64,000 bases of DNA from JBOZRQ01 sp050789255 (GTDB taxonomy: Bacteria; Bacillota; Sulfobacillia; Symbiobacteriales; Symbiobacteriaceae): NCBI GenBank assembly GCA_050789255.1, contig JBOZRQ010000034.1:209449-273448 (forward strand), in the 5' to 3' direction. The number at the start of each line of letters is the position of its first letter. Positions within the stretch are counted from its first letter, which is position 1. Positions 1-8,283 of the stretch are shown one piece after another. The notes below the pieces were generated by a model. The model made no database searches and was not told where the DNA came from. It saw nothing but the letters and a program-made list of their open reading frames with translations. A program made the position numbers and the translations under genes.

Positions 1-1
1 G

Positions 2-202
2 CAGGACCTGGTCCGGCGGTCTCTGGACCGGCTCTCCCGAGACGCCGCTTCACTGGTTCTGCTCAAGAACGGGGAGGGCTTTTCGACCAGGGAGATCGCC
101 GACCTCCTGGGCGAGAACTATGAGGCGGTCCGTAAGCGCCTGGCCAGGGCCCAAGATCAGTTCCGCATCGAGTACATACGACTGAAGGGAGTGGAGGTAT
201 GA
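2..202 (+). CDS. ECF-type RNA polymerase sigma factor, C-terminal fragment
   Basis: Open at the left edge of the window, so only the last 66 codons are present. The visible part carries a sigma-70 region 4 helix-turn-helix: the stretch GFSTREIADLLGENYEAVRK followed by RLARAQ is the usual recognition helix pattern of ECF factors, which would contact the -35 element. The stop codon TGA overlaps the ATG of the following gene (ATGA), so the two are translationally coupled. The next gene encodes a zinc-binding anti-sigma factor, the normal partner. The subgroup cannot be told because region 2 is outside the window. Confidence 0.8.
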   Translation, partial: QDLVRRSLDRLSRDAASLVLLKNGEGFSTREIADLLGENYEAVRKRLARAQDQFRIEYIRLKGVEV

Positions 203-1026
203 ACACCCACGTTCATTCAGAAACCCTGGCCGAATACATCGCTGGCGACCTTCCTGAGGGGGAGTTGTCGTCCGTGGAAGGCCACCTTGAGGGCTGTGAC
301 AGTTGCCGGCTGGTTCTGGGCCAGTTGCGTGAAGCTGCGGAGGCCCTGGCGCAAATGGTACACCTCACGCCGGCACCAGTTGGTGTAGTTGCTCCCGGCA
401 GGGCGCCGTCGCTGAGATGGTTCCAGGCAGCCGCGGCGGTTCTTGGTCTGCTCCTGGTCACTACCGGCGGTAGCGTGGCTGCCCCGTTTATCGCCAAGTC
501 TTGGGCCGGTCTGACCCCAAGGGAGATTCCCGCCGCCCAGGCACACAAGCAGATCGAGCACATCCTCCAGACGGACCAGGAAGTCCGGCAGCAGAACCAG
601 TACCGATATCTTACTCCGGCAGAGGCCGAGCAGCAGTGGGACGAGCTTGGTCTAGCTACCGTGGCGAACCTGCCGCAGGGCTACAAGCTTTCGGCCGTGA
701 GAGTTGGAGATACCCTGGGTAGGCGCTCCCTGCTTCAGACGTACACAGTTGACGGCCCGAATTTCCTGCAGGTCAGTCAGTTTTGGAGTGGCGGCGCAGG
801 TTACGTCGTGGACTACCCGGAGGGCGCCGGAAGTTCGGTGCTCGTGGGCGGCCGGGAGGCACTTCTTGTCCAGGGGGCCTGGCAAGTGACAGACGGCCAG
901 AAACCAGTGTGGGGGCCAGATCGAGTGAAGTCGCTCCACTTTGAGTGGAACGGTCAGCAGGTCACAGTTGTGGCCGCCGGGCTCGCGGCAGAGGAGCTCA
1001 TTGCCGTTGCCGGGTCGCTGAAGTAG
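199..1026 (+). CDS. membrane anti-sigma factor with zinc-finger (ZAS-like) N-terminus
   Basis: 275 residues. The N-terminus has a His29-x3-Cys33-x2-Cys36 motif, the signature of zinc-binding anti-sigma domains that hold the cognate ECF sigma factor at the membrane. One membrane segment follows (about residues 74-98). The roughly 175 residues after it would be outside the cell and form an unrecognised sensor domain, probably LolA/DUF4367-like in overall character (beta-rich, with short YxVDGP and VGGREALLVQG stretches). It starts with an ATG inside the stop of the sigma gene, so this is a two-gene operon ending at a hairpin at 1032-1063. The inducing signal is not evident. Confidence 0.8.
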   Translation: MNTHVHSETLAEYIAGDLPEGELSSVEGHLEGCDSCRLVLGQLREAAEALAQMVHLTPAPVGVVAPGRAPSLRWFQAAAAVLGLLLVTTGGSVAAPFIAKSWAGLTPREIPAAQAHKQIEHILQTDQEVRQQNQYRYLTPAEAEQQWDELGLATVANLPQGYKLSAVRVGDTLGRRSLLQTYTVDGPNFLQVSQFWSGGAGYVVDYPEGAGSSVLVGGREALLVQGAWQVTDGQKPVWGPDRVKSLHFEWNGQQVTVVAAGLAAEELIAVAGSLK

Positions 1027-1031
1027 ACGAA

Positions 1032-1063
1032 GAGGCCGCTCTGCAAGAATGCAGGGCGGCCTC
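1032..1063. terminator. bidirectional hairpin terminator
   Basis: A 14-bp stem (1032-1045 with 1050-1063, one G-U pair) and a 4-nt loop sit between two convergent genes. The right arm is followed by GTTTCC on the + strand. It can serve the anti-sigma gene and the leftward membrane-protein gene. Confidence 0.75.
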
Positions 1064-1077
1064 GTTTCCGTCAACGC

Positions 1078-1575
1078 TTACATACCGTGACCTTGCATAG
1101 GGGCGGCGCCAGAACCGGAGATGATCGTCGGGTTGACCATGCCGAAAATCATCGCCACGTGGGCGATCACCAGGAACCCGGTCAGCCACAGGAAGTGGAT
1201 CCGCATCTTCTCCTGCTCGCTCTTGCCCCTGTGGAGCAGCCCAAGCTCCATCAGGGCGATGGCGCCCAGGGGCACGACGCCCAACAGGTAGGACCAGACG
1301 GCCACGACGTCGACCCAGGTGTTCCACGTAATCGAGGGAATCGCCGTGAAGAGCAGGTTCAGGAAGATGCCGGTGAAGTAGATGCCGGCGGTGATGCCCA
1401 GGTACTTGTTGAGGGTGCGGAGGGCGCCGGTGGTCATGCGGTTGAACACGATGATGAATTCCGTAGCAACCAGGCTCTCGGCTAGCACGACAGGTACGAC
1501 CATATAGATGATCAGGTTCCAGGGCTGATTGTCGGCCAGAAGGCCCATGTAGTGCGTCATCTGCGACATATCCAT
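1078..1575 (-). CDS. small integral membrane protein (DUF6803-like)
   Basis: 165 residues, almost entirely hydrophobic, with about four membrane helices and a short Met/His-containing tail ending PMQGHGM. It begins MDMSQMTHYMGLL after a good ribosome site (GGAGGAGATGAAGC). It resembles the uncharacterised permease-like family DUF6803, but that assignment is from memory of the general pattern. The Met- and His-rich ends could bind metal such as copper; this is inference only. It lies downstream of the amino-acid permease gene on the same strand with about 150 bp between, so it may have its own promoter. Confidence 0.6.
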   Translation of the reverse strand: MDMSQMTHYMGLLADNQPWNLIIYMVVPVVLAESLVATEFIIVFNRMTTGALRTLNKYLGITAGIYFTGIFLNLLFTAIPSITWNTWVDVVAVWSYLLGVVPLGAIALMELGLLHRGKSEQEKMRIHFLWLTGFLVIAHVAMIFGMVNPTIISGSGAAPMQGHGM

Positions 1576-1728
1576 AGCTTCATCTCCTCCTGCTGGTGGA
1601 CTCTTTCACCACTCCAGCATGGAGCCAAAGTATGGAGAAATTGTGGAGGGCGGCAGACGGTTTGGAAAACAGCCCCAACGTGCAACAGCCCCCCAGCCAA
1701 AAATAGCCAGGGGACTGTCCGGTTGGTG

Positions 1729-3156
1729 CTACCGCAGGAGGAGGTCGTCGTCTGGCGTCTCGGTTGGCTCCGGACTTCTGGCATGCGTCAACCAGTAAAT
1801 CAGGGATAACGCAGCCAGCAGGCTGATGCCCATGATCAGGCCGGCGCCCTGTCCGGGGATGAGCGGCATCGAGAGAATGGCACCCACCAGGGCGATGATG
1901 CCCAGCCAGGTGCCGTAGGGGTACCAGGGCATCTGGCAACCGCCCTTGGGGCAGCCCTCCCGGCGTCGGATCACCAGTTGGCTGGCCAGGATCGACAGGT
2001 ACGCCACCAGGATTGCGAAACCGCTCGAGCTGACCAGGAAGACGTAGACCGACTTGGGGAGGATGTAGGCGAGCACCACGCCCACCAGCATGCCCACTCC
2101 GGAGGCGAGCATGGCGTTGCGGGGCGCCCCCGCTGGGGTCAGCCGCTTAAAGAGGGCGGGTGCCTGCCCTTCCTCGGCCAGGGAGTAGAGCATACGGCCC
2201 AGGCCGTACATGGCGGCGAGCATGGTGGAGAGGGAGGCGCTCATCACGATCAGGTTGAAGGCCGCCGATAGTCCCGGGAGGCCCGAGAGCCGCAGGGTTT
2301 CCACCATGGGGCTCACCTCGGCGCCCAGCGTGCGCCGGGGCAGCACCGGAAGGATGACGGCCATCGAGAGTACGTAGAGCGTGACCAGGGAGATCACCGT
2401 GAGGATGACGGCCCGTGGCACGGTGCGCTGCGGATCCTTGGCGTCGGGGGCGGCCAGCCCCATCACCTCAAAACCGGCGTAAGAGAAGAGCACCAGCAGC
2501 ATCGACCCGGCCAGGCCCCCTGCCCCGCCTGGGATGAGGGGCCGCTCCAGCCCGGCGGGAGGGCGCCCCGGCAACAGGCCCAGCACCAGGCTGGCCATCA
2601 CGAGAATGAAGCCCACGATCGCCAGCAGTTTCACCCCGGCCATGACCGACTCGACCAGGCTGAACATCCGCACGTCCAGCAGGTTGATCAGGGTCACCCC
2701 GATGATCACCGCCAGGCTGACCACCCAAAGGGGCAGGCCAGGGGCAAAGTAGCGGGCGAAGAGTGCGGTCGCCGTCGCCTCGCTCGAGAGCGCCAGCACC
2801 AGGCCGATCCAGTAGAGCCAGCCCACCAGGAAGCTCGCCATCGGGCCGAATGCGACCTCGGCGTACTCACGGAAGGAGCCGTGAGCGGGGCGCCCCACGG
2901 TCAGCTCGGACAGGGCCGTCAGGATCAGGTAGACCACGAACCCGCCGGCCGCAAAGACCAGCAGGGTGCCAGCGCCAGCCTCCCGCAGCGGGATGGCGGT
3001 GCCAAGGAAGAAGGAGCCGCCGATTACCGTCCCGAGACCGAGCATTACCAGTTGCCATACGCTCAGCTTGGCGCCGTGAGCCTGCATGCGCATCCTCCTT
3101 ATCTCTTGGAGGATGTCCTTGTCGGGCTGTGCCCATGCGTGTGTCGGCGGGTCCAT
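1729..3156 (-). CDS. APC-superfamily amino acid permease
   Basis: 475 residues with about 12 predicted membrane helices. The start of helix 1 contains the APC glycine motif (LGLGTVIGGSFFLG), the region that unwinds to bind substrate amino/carboxyl groups. It likely imports an amino acid by proton symport at the cytoplasmic membrane; the substrate cannot be assigned. The start is uncertain: an AAGGAGG ribosome site at 3094-3100 lies 7 nt before an internal ATG at 3087 and suggests a 452-residue product, but the codons upstream of it also look coding, so the longer form is kept. The gene is preceded by a terminator hairpin at 3263-3287 belonging to the next gene to the right. Confidence 0.82.
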   Translation of the reverse strand: MDPPTHAWAQPDKDILQEIRRMRMQAHGAKLSVWQLVMLGLGTVIGGSFFLGTAIPLREAGAGTLLVFAAGGFVVYLILTALSELTVGRPAHGSFREYAEVAFGPMASFLVGWLYWIGLVLALSSEATATALFARYFAPGLPLWVVSLAVIIGVTLINLLDVRMFSLVESVMAGVKLLAIVGFILVMASLVLGLLPGRPPAGLERPLIPGGAGGLAGSMLLVLFSYAGFEVMGLAAPDAKDPQRTVPRAVILTVISLVTLYVLSMAVILPVLPRRTLGAEVSPMVETLRLSGLPGLSAAFNLIVMSASLSTMLAAMYGLGRMLYSLAEEGQAPALFKRLTPAGAPRNAMLASGVGMLVGVVLAYILPKSVYVFLVSSSGFAILVAYLSILASQLVIRRREGCPKGGCQMPWYPYGTWLGIIALVGAILSMPLIPGQGAGLIMGISLLAALSLIYWLTHARSPEPTETPDDDLLLR

Positions 3157-3262
3157 GGCTGGCGAACTCCGCCGACTCCTGGCGATAGTTATTGGCTATG
3201 GGGTCTCAAACGGCCGAGTCCGGCTGAGTGCCTATGGGCTGAGTCTTTCTCAGCACAGACGA

Positions 3263-3287
3263 GCCCCCGGCCGGTATGGCCGGGGGC
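3263..3287 (-). terminator. terminator of the small secreted-protein gene
   Basis: A 10-bp GC-rich stem (GCCCCCGGCC at 3263-3272 with its complement at 3278-3287) and a 5-nt loop, 16 bp past the stop of the gene at 3304-3594. The trailing sequence on the minus strand is not T-rich, so efficiency is uncertain. Confidence 0.6.
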
Positions 3288-3303
3288 GTCCTTATATTCT
3301 GCC

Positions 3304-3594
3304 CTAGTTTGCTTCCACCCAGGCAGGATCTACAGCAAGAACGGGCTCGCCGTTGAGGTAAATCCAGGTGTAGTAATGGTCCACTGATATGCCACTGGTG
3401 CTACTGAGTTGGTTGTGCAGAGCCTCTTGCGTCTGGAAGGTTGTCTGGCCGGTGGAACCGCTGGTCGTCAACAGACTGGGTGCTACAGTGACCGACACCT
3501 TCTCGTCCTGATTCGACAGATAAGCCGCGTGGCCGATTCCTGACATGAGACACACCAAGAGTATGGACATTGTGATCCACCGGTAATGGCGCAT
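3304..3594 (-). CDS. small secreted hypothetical protein
   Basis: 96 residues from the ATG at 3594, chosen because a GGGAGGG ribosome site lies 9 nt upstream. A longer reading frame to 3660 would overlap the neighbouring HD-GYP gene. The N-terminus (MRHYRWITMSILLVCLMSGI followed by GHA) is a typical signal peptide with cleavage expected after GHA. The remaining about 73 residues are Ser/Thr-rich with a Tyr/Trp patch (HYYTWIYLNG). No family is recognised. It is about 50 bp downstream of the cupin/HD-GYP gene on the same strand and may be co-transcribed. Confidence 0.6.
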   Translation of the reverse strand: MRHYRWITMSILLVCLMSGIGHAAYLSNQDEKVSVTVAPSLLTTSGSTGQTTFQTQEALHNQLSSTSGISVDHYYTWIYLNGEPVLAVDPAWVEAN

Positions 3595-3646
3595 GCCGAT
3601 CGCCCTCCCAGGAAGATTATTTACACAAATATTATAAAAGGGCGAG

Positions 3647-4558
3647 TTATTCGCTGTCAATAACCGTCAGAAACGCCTTGACCACGTCCGGTCGATACAG
3701 TCGACCGGCACCCTGCTGCAACTCCGAAAGGGCTGACGGTTTGGATAGCGCCGGTCGATAGACTCGGTCTGTAGTCATAGCGTCATAGCTGTCCACTACG
3801 GCAACAATCTGCGCCTCTACGGAGATTTGTTCACCGCTCAATCCTCTGGGGTAGCCACTGCCGTCTAGACGCTCATGGTGTTGCTCCAGAATGTAGGCCA
3901 CCCCGGCGTACACCGTGTTCTGCAGCATGGTGGCTCCGATGGTGGGATGTTGCTTCATGAGTTCCCATTCTGAAGGAAGAAGTGCTCCCGGCTTCTGCAG
4001 GACATGGTCTGGGATACCAACCTTGCCCAGGTCGTGCAGAAAGGAGCCATGAAACAAGTTGTATTGCTGGACAGGGCTCAGGTGTAGGGTTTCTGCGACC
4101 TTTTTGGACAGGTCACGAATGCGTTGACAGTGGTCGACCGTGTAACCGTCCTTCTTGGCTACGCTGATCGCAAGGTCCTGAAAGGTTGTGGCGTGCGTGC
4201 TGATCGTGTGAAAGGTCGGTTGTGAGCCCACATAGATCAGAACGACATCTGTCAAGGCAGTGAGAATGAAAGGTTCGCCGACTGGGGTTGCCGCTAGGCA
4301 GTCCCCCGGTCCAAGAGTTCTGCTACGCTCATTGCCCTCCCAGACCGCTTCGCCCTCCACGAAATAGTAAACCTCCAGGGCGTTCCAGTCCTCCTGGGGG
4401 CGCAGGCCGAAGCGCTTTCCTTTCGGAATCTCGTGACGTGCAACCTCGACGCCATCCCATGAGGCCAGGAGGTCGAATGTCACGTTGTTCCGCAACTGCA
4501 CTCGCTCGATAGCAGTGCCCGCCCGGCGCAGGACCACGCCCTTGACCAACTCCTCCAT
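3647..4558 (-). CDS. cupin-linked HD-GYP cyclic-di-GMP phosphodiesterase
   Basis: 303 residues. Residues about 25-110 form a cupin-like beta-barrel (contains EVYYFVEGEAVWEG and LGPGDC), and residues about 120-300 an HD-GYP domain. The metal-site HD pair is at 175-176 (FLHDLGKVGIPD) and the signature HHERLDGSGYP is intact at 227-237, so the enzyme should hydrolyse c-di-GMP. It is cytosolic, with no membrane segment. The cupin in place of a receiver or PAS domain suggests that a small ligand or metal controls the phosphodiesterase; this is inference. The start ATG has GAGG just upstream and lies 12 bp after the stop of the leftward LysR gene. Confidence 0.85.
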   Translation of the reverse strand: MEELVKGVVLRRAGTAIERVQLRNNVTFDLLASWDGVEVARHEIPKGKRFGLRPQEDWNALEVYYFVEGEAVWEGNERSRTLGPGDCLAATPVGEPFILTALTDVVLIYVGSQPTFHTISTHATTFQDLAISVAKKDGYTVDHCQRIRDLSKKVAETLHLSPVQQYNLFHGSFLHDLGKVGIPDHVLQKPGALLPSEWELMKQHPTIGATMLQNTVYAGVAYILEQHHERLDGSGYPRGLSGEQISVEAQIVAVVDSYDAMTTDRVYRPALSKPSALSELQQGAGRLYRPDVVKAFLTVIDSE

Positions 4559-4570
4559 GGCCTCAACCCC

Positions 4571-5470
4571 CTACTGCTTCCAGACTTCTGCGGCGACCTC
4601 GAGGAAAGCCGAAGCTGCGGCGGAGACGTACCGGTCCTTCCGCCAGACCAGGGCCAGGGTCCGGGTCAGCCTGGGCCGCGAGACCTCCAGGAAGACCGGC
4701 GAGGGCTGCATCTCCCGCTCGGCAGCCATTCTGGGCACCAGGGAGACCCCGAGCCCGACCGCGACCATCGACTGAATCGTGTCAATATGAGCACTCTCAT
4801 ACGCCACCACGGGCTCAAACCCTGCCGAGCGGCAGGCCTGGAGGCACAAATCTCGGAAGCCGAAGCCGGGCTTCATCAGCATGAAGGGCTCACGGGCCAC
4901 ATCGGCCAGGTCGACCCGGGGGCTGTAGGCCAGCCGGTGCCCCCGCGGCACGGCCAGCAGAATATCTTCCGTCAGGATCTCCTGCACGCCGAGCTCGCCG
5001 TGCCGGACCGGCAAGGTCGTCAGGGTAATGTCGGTCTCGCCGGACATGACCAACTCGGTCAGGGTGGCCGTCGACTCCTCCCGCAGCACCACCTGGATGC
5101 CGGGGTAGCGGGACCGGAACTCCGCCACCACCTTCGGCAGCACCAGCGACCCCGTCATGGGCAGCGTGCCGACCACCACCCGGCCGCTGCGCAGTCCAAG
5201 GACCTCCTCAACGGCGGCCCGGCTGTCCTCGACTTGCTTGAGGATTGCCTCAGCCCGGGGCAGCAGCGCATGGCCGGCATCGGTGAGCCGGACCTGGCCG
5301 CCCGAGCGGTCGAAGAGGGAGGCGCCGAGCGACTGCTCCAGGCGCCGGATCTGCTGGCTGAGCGAGGGCTGGGCGACGTGGTTCTCCTCGGCCGCCCGGG
5401 TGAAGCTGCCGAGCCGGGCGACGGAGACAAAGTAACGAAGATGATGAAGCTCCACCGGACTGACCTCCAT
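4571..5470 (-). CDS. LysR-family transcriptional regulator, divergent from leuCD
   Basis: 299 residues, the usual LysR length. The N-terminal winged helix-turn-helix is clear (LHHLRYFVSVARLGSFTRAA, then AQPSLSQQIRRLEQ), followed by a periplasmic-binding-protein-like effector domain (about 90-295). LysR regulators normally control the divergent neighbour and themselves; here the neighbour is leuC, 102 bp away, so control of leucine biosynthesis by an intermediate is a reasonable inference. An inverted repeat with T-N11-A form overlaps the start codon at 5469-5483. A Met at codon 1 has weak ribosome-site support; starts a few codons later are possible. Confidence 0.85.
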   Translation of the reverse strand: MEVSPVELHHLRYFVSVARLGSFTRAAEENHVAQPSLSQQIRRLEQSLGASLFDRSGGQVRLTDAGHALLPRAEAILKQVEDSRAAVEEVLGLRSGRVVVGTLPMTGSLVLPKVVAEFRSRYPGIQVVLREESTATLTELVMSGETDITLTTLPVRHGELGVQEILTEDILLAVPRGHRLAYSPRVDLADVAREPFMLMKPGFGFRDLCLQACRSAGFEPVVAYESAHIDTIQSMVAVGLGVSLVPRMAAEREMQPSPVFLEVSRPRLTRTLALVWRKDRYVSAAASAFLEVAAEVWKQ

Positions 5471-5483
5471 AGGCGAAACCTAT
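5469..5483. promoter_or_regulatory. candidate LysR operator
   Basis: ATAGG-N5-CCTAT is a perfect 5+5 inverted repeat of the T-N11-A type used by LysR regulators. It overlaps the start codon of the LysR gene in the 102-bp gap before leuC. AT-rich -10-like stretches (TATAGCTATTATAT near 5490 and TATAACTATTA near 5530) follow in the leuC direction. Occupancy would fit autoregulation and leuCD control; this is inference. Confidence 0.4.
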
Positions 5484-5572
5484 CTCGTGTATAGCTATTA
5501 TATCTTTGAGGTCTGTCTGAAAACTAGGTATAACTATTACAACAACCTACTTTCGGAAGGCGGTGGACTGCT

Positions 5573-6979
5573 GTGGGTCCGAAAACGATGTTCGAGAAGC
5601 TCTGGGACGCCCACGTCGTTCAGCAGGAGGCCGGGAAGCCGGCGCTCCTTTATATTGACCTGCACCTGGTCCACGAGGTCACCTCGCCCCAGGCCTTCGA
5701 CGGCCTGCGCATGACGGGCCGCAAGGTCCGCCGGCCCGAGCTGACCCTGGCGACCATGGACCACAACGTCCCCACCTGGGACAGGGCGCAGCCCATGACC
5801 GACGAGGTCTCGATTGCCCAGGTAGAGGCGCTGGCCAAGAACTGCAAGGAGTTCGGGATTGAACTTTACGACCTCTACAGCCCCAGGCAGGGCATCGTCC
5901 ACGTGATCGGGCCTGAGCTGGGCTTCACCCAGCCCGGCATGACCATCGTCTGCGGCGACAGCCACACCTCGACCCACGGCGCCTTCGGCAGCCTGGCCTT
6001 CGGCATCGGCACCAGCGAGGTCGAGCACGTGCTGGCCACCCAGTGTCTGCTGCAGAGCAAGCCCAAGACCCTGGAGATCCGGGTCAACGGGAAGCTGCCC
6101 GCCGGCGTGACGGCCAAGGATATCATCCTCGGCGTCATCGGTCGCATCGGCACCGACGGCGCCACGGGCTACGTCATCGAGTACACCGGCGAGGCGATTC
6201 GCTCCCTCTCCATGGAGGGCCGCATGACGGTCTGCAACATGTCGATCGAGGCGGGCGCCCGTGCGGGCATGATCGCCCCCGACGAGAAGACCTTCGAGTA
6301 CGTGAAGGGGCGCCCCCACGCCCCGCAGGGCGAGGCCTGGGAGCAGGCGGTCGCCGCTTGGCGCCAGCTGCCCTCCGACCCCGGCGCCACCTACGACAAG
6401 GTGATCGAGTTTGACGCCTCCGAGTTCGTGCCCTTCATCTCGTGGGGCACCAACCCGGGTCAGGTGGCCCCGGTCACCGGCACCGTGCCCAACCCGGCCG
6501 ATTTCGCCGACGCCACCGACCGCAAGGCAGCCGAGGCTGCGCTGGCCTACATGGGCCTGACCGCCGGCACCCCGCTCCAGCAGGTCAAGGTCGACCGGGT
6601 CTTCATCGGCTCCTGCACCAACGGCCGCATCGAGGACCTGCGGGCCGCCGCCAAGGTGGCCCAGGGCCGCAAGGTCGCCGCCGGCGTGAACGCCATGGTG
6701 GTGCCCGGGTCGGTGCAGGTCAAGCTCCAGGCCGAGGCTGAGGGGCTGGACCGGGTCTTCCGGGAGGCGGGCTTCGACTGGCGTGAGGCGGGCTGCTCGA
6801 TGTGCCTGGGCATGAACCCCGACATCCTCAGCCCCGGCGAGCGCTGCGCCTCTACATCCAACCGCAACTTCGAGGGGCGCCAGGGCAAGGGCGGCCGGAC
6901 CCACCTGGTCAGCCCCGAGATGGCCGCTGCGGCAGCCATCGCCGGCCGGTTCGTCGATGTCCGTGAGCTCGTAAGCTAA
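5573..6979 (+). CDS. leuC: 3-isopropylmalate dehydratase large subunit
   Basis: 468 residues, the usual length. Together with LeuD it isomerises 2-isopropylmalate to 3-isopropylmalate in leucine synthesis. The three [4Fe-4S] ligands are present: Cys348 in FIGSCTNGRIEDLR and Cys408/Cys411 in GCSMCLGMN. Substrate-site signatures such as CGDSHTSTHGAFG (about 127-139) are intact. The GTG start gives MGPKTMFEKLWDAHVV, matching the family N-terminus. leuD follows after 14 bp, so the pair forms an operon. No other leu genes are nearby; leuA and leuB must lie elsewhere. Confidence 0.95.
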   Translation: MGPKTMFEKLWDAHVVQQEAGKPALLYIDLHLVHEVTSPQAFDGLRMTGRKVRRPELTLATMDHNVPTWDRAQPMTDEVSIAQVEALAKNCKEFGIELYDLYSPRQGIVHVIGPELGFTQPGMTIVCGDSHTSTHGAFGSLAFGIGTSEVEHVLATQCLLQSKPKTLEIRVNGKLPAGVTAKDIILGVIGRIGTDGATGYVIEYTGEAIRSLSMEGRMTVCNMSIEAGARAGMIAPDEKTFEYVKGRPHAPQGEAWEQAVAAWRQLPSDPGATYDKVIEFDASEFVPFISWGTNPGQVAPVTGTVPNPADFADATDRKAAEAALAYMGLTAGTPLQQVKVDRVFIGSCTNGRIEDLRAAAKVAQGRKVAAGVNAMVVPGSVQVKLQAEAEGLDRVFREAGFDWREAGCSMCLGMNPDILSPGERCASTSNRNFEGRQGKGGRTHLVSPEMAAAAAIAGRFVDVRELVS

Positions 6980-6993
6980 GGAGGGGGCTGCGT

Positions 6994-7593
6994 ATGAAGG
7001 CCTTTGTGAAGCACACCGGGTTGGTGGTCCCCCTGGACCGGGCCAACGTCGACACCGACCAGATCATCCCCAAGCAGTTCCTCAAGCGCATCGAGCGGAC
7101 CGGCTTCGGCCAGTTCCTCTTCTTCGACTGGCGCTACCTGGCGGACGGCGCCCCGAACCCGGAGTTTGAGCTGAACCTGCCCCGGTACCAGGGCGCCTCG
7201 GTCCTGGTGGCGGGCAAGAACTTCGGCAGCGGCTCCTCCCGGGAGCACGCCCCCTGGGCGCTGGACGACTACGGCTTCCGGGTGGTCATCGCCCCGTCCT
7301 TCGCCGATATCTTCTACAACAACTGCTTCAAGAACGGCATGCTGCCGATCAAGCTCTCCGAGGAGCAGGTGGCCGAGCTGATGAAGCGGGCGGCTGGGCA
7401 GGCGCAGTACGAGCTCCACGTCGACCTGGAGAGCTGCACGGTCTACGACGACAGCGGCTTCAAGGCATCCTTCACGGTCGATGAGTTCCGCCGCCACTGC
7501 CTGCTGCACGGGCTGGACGATATCGGCCTGACCCTTCAGCACGCCGATGCCATCTCGGCATACGAGGCGAAGCGGCCCGCATACAGGAACTAG
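6994..7593 (+). CDS. leuD: 3-isopropylmalate dehydratase small subunit
   Basis: 199 residues, a typical LeuD of the bacterial (about 200-residue) type. The swivelling-domain signatures NVDTDQIIPKQFLKRI and GKNFGSGSSREHAPWAL are present. It completes the LeuCD heterodimer. An AAGGAGGGGG ribosome site precedes the ATG. A hairpin terminator follows at 7608-7635. Confidence 0.95.
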   Translation: MKAFVKHTGLVVPLDRANVDTDQIIPKQFLKRIERTGFGQFLFFDWRYLADGAPNPEFELNLPRYQGASVLVAGKNFGSGSSREHAPWALDDYGFRVVIAPSFADIFYNNCFKNGMLPIKLSEEQVAELMKRAAGQAQYELHVDLESCTVYDDSGFKASFTVDEFRRHCLLHGLDDIGLTLQHADAISAYEAKRPAYRN

Positions 7594-7607
7594 GTTGGCG
7601 CATGACG

Positions 7608-7635
7608 AAAGCCGGGGTGTAAAAACCCCGGCTTT
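7608..7635 (+). terminator. leuCD terminator
   Basis: An 11-bp stem (AAAGCCGGGGT at 7608-7618 with its complement at 7625-7635) just after leuD, with Ts on the distal arm. Confidence 0.75.
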
Positions 7636-7662
7636 CATCGCGAGCAAGGAGGCGATCTTCCC

Positions 7663-8283
7663 GTGCTTTCCGCCGCCATTTTGGTCTCGGGCTTGGGCTA
7701 TCTGTGGGCGGTACACAAGCGAAGCCAGCCCCTCCGGTTCCTGCTCAAACCCGGCACCATGCTGCTCATTATCGCCATGGCCTACCGGGGAATGCCCGCT
7801 GCGGGCAGCTACGGCTGGCTGATCCTGGCCGGGCTGGTCGCCTCCACGGCAGGGGACGTCTTCCTGCTGCTGCCCGGGCGCTTCCTGCACGGTCTGGTCG
7901 CCTTCTTCATCGCCCACGTGCTGTACATTGTCGCCTTCAGCCAATCCATCCACATCGGCCCCAGCGACCTGGCCGTCCTCGCCGGACTGGCAGCGGCTGC
8001 GTGGCCGATGCTGCGGCTTTTGCGCCCGGGCGTCCTGGAGCAGGGCGGGCGCCCCATGCTCGGCGCCGTGGGCCTGTACGTCACGGCGATATCGCTCATG
8101 GTATGGCGGGCCGCCGCCACGGGCCAGCCCCTGGCCATCGCAGGCGCCCTGCTCTTCTACATATCCGATGGCATCCTCGCGGTCAACCGGTTCGCCAAGC
8201 CTCTTGCCTGGGCCGACTACGCCGTGATGACCACCTACTACGGCGCCCAGTACTGCATCGCCTTGACCCTGTCCAGGCTGTAG
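7663..8283 (+). CDS. YhhN/TMEM86-family membrane protein (lysoplasmalogenase-like)
   Basis: 206 residues with about 7-8 membrane helices. The conserved polar positions of the YhhN family are visible: STAGDVFLLLPGRF (about 63-76) and FYISDGILAVNRF (about 165-177), whose Asp residues are thought to be catalytic. Family members hydrolyse the vinyl-ether bond of lysoplasmalogens; the substrate here is unproven. The GTG start follows GCAAGGAGGCG. The last 46 bp overlap the 3' end of the convergent FAD-oxidoreductase gene. Confidence 0.8.
   Translation: MLSAAILVSGLGYLWAVHKRSQPLRFLLKPGTMLLIIAMAYRGMPAAGSYGWLILAGLVASTAGDVFLLLPGRFLHGLVAFFIAHVLYIVAFSQSIHIGPSDLAVLAGLAAAAWPMLRLLRPGVLEQGGRPMLGAVGLYVTAISLMVWRAAATGQPLAIAGALLFYISDGILAVNRFAKPLAWADYAVMTTYYGAQYCIALTLSRL

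Noticed and set aside
5537..6904. A 455-codon frame antisense to leuC
   Set aside because: leuC is unmistakable; the antisense frame has Gly/His/Asp-rich shadow composition and no motif.
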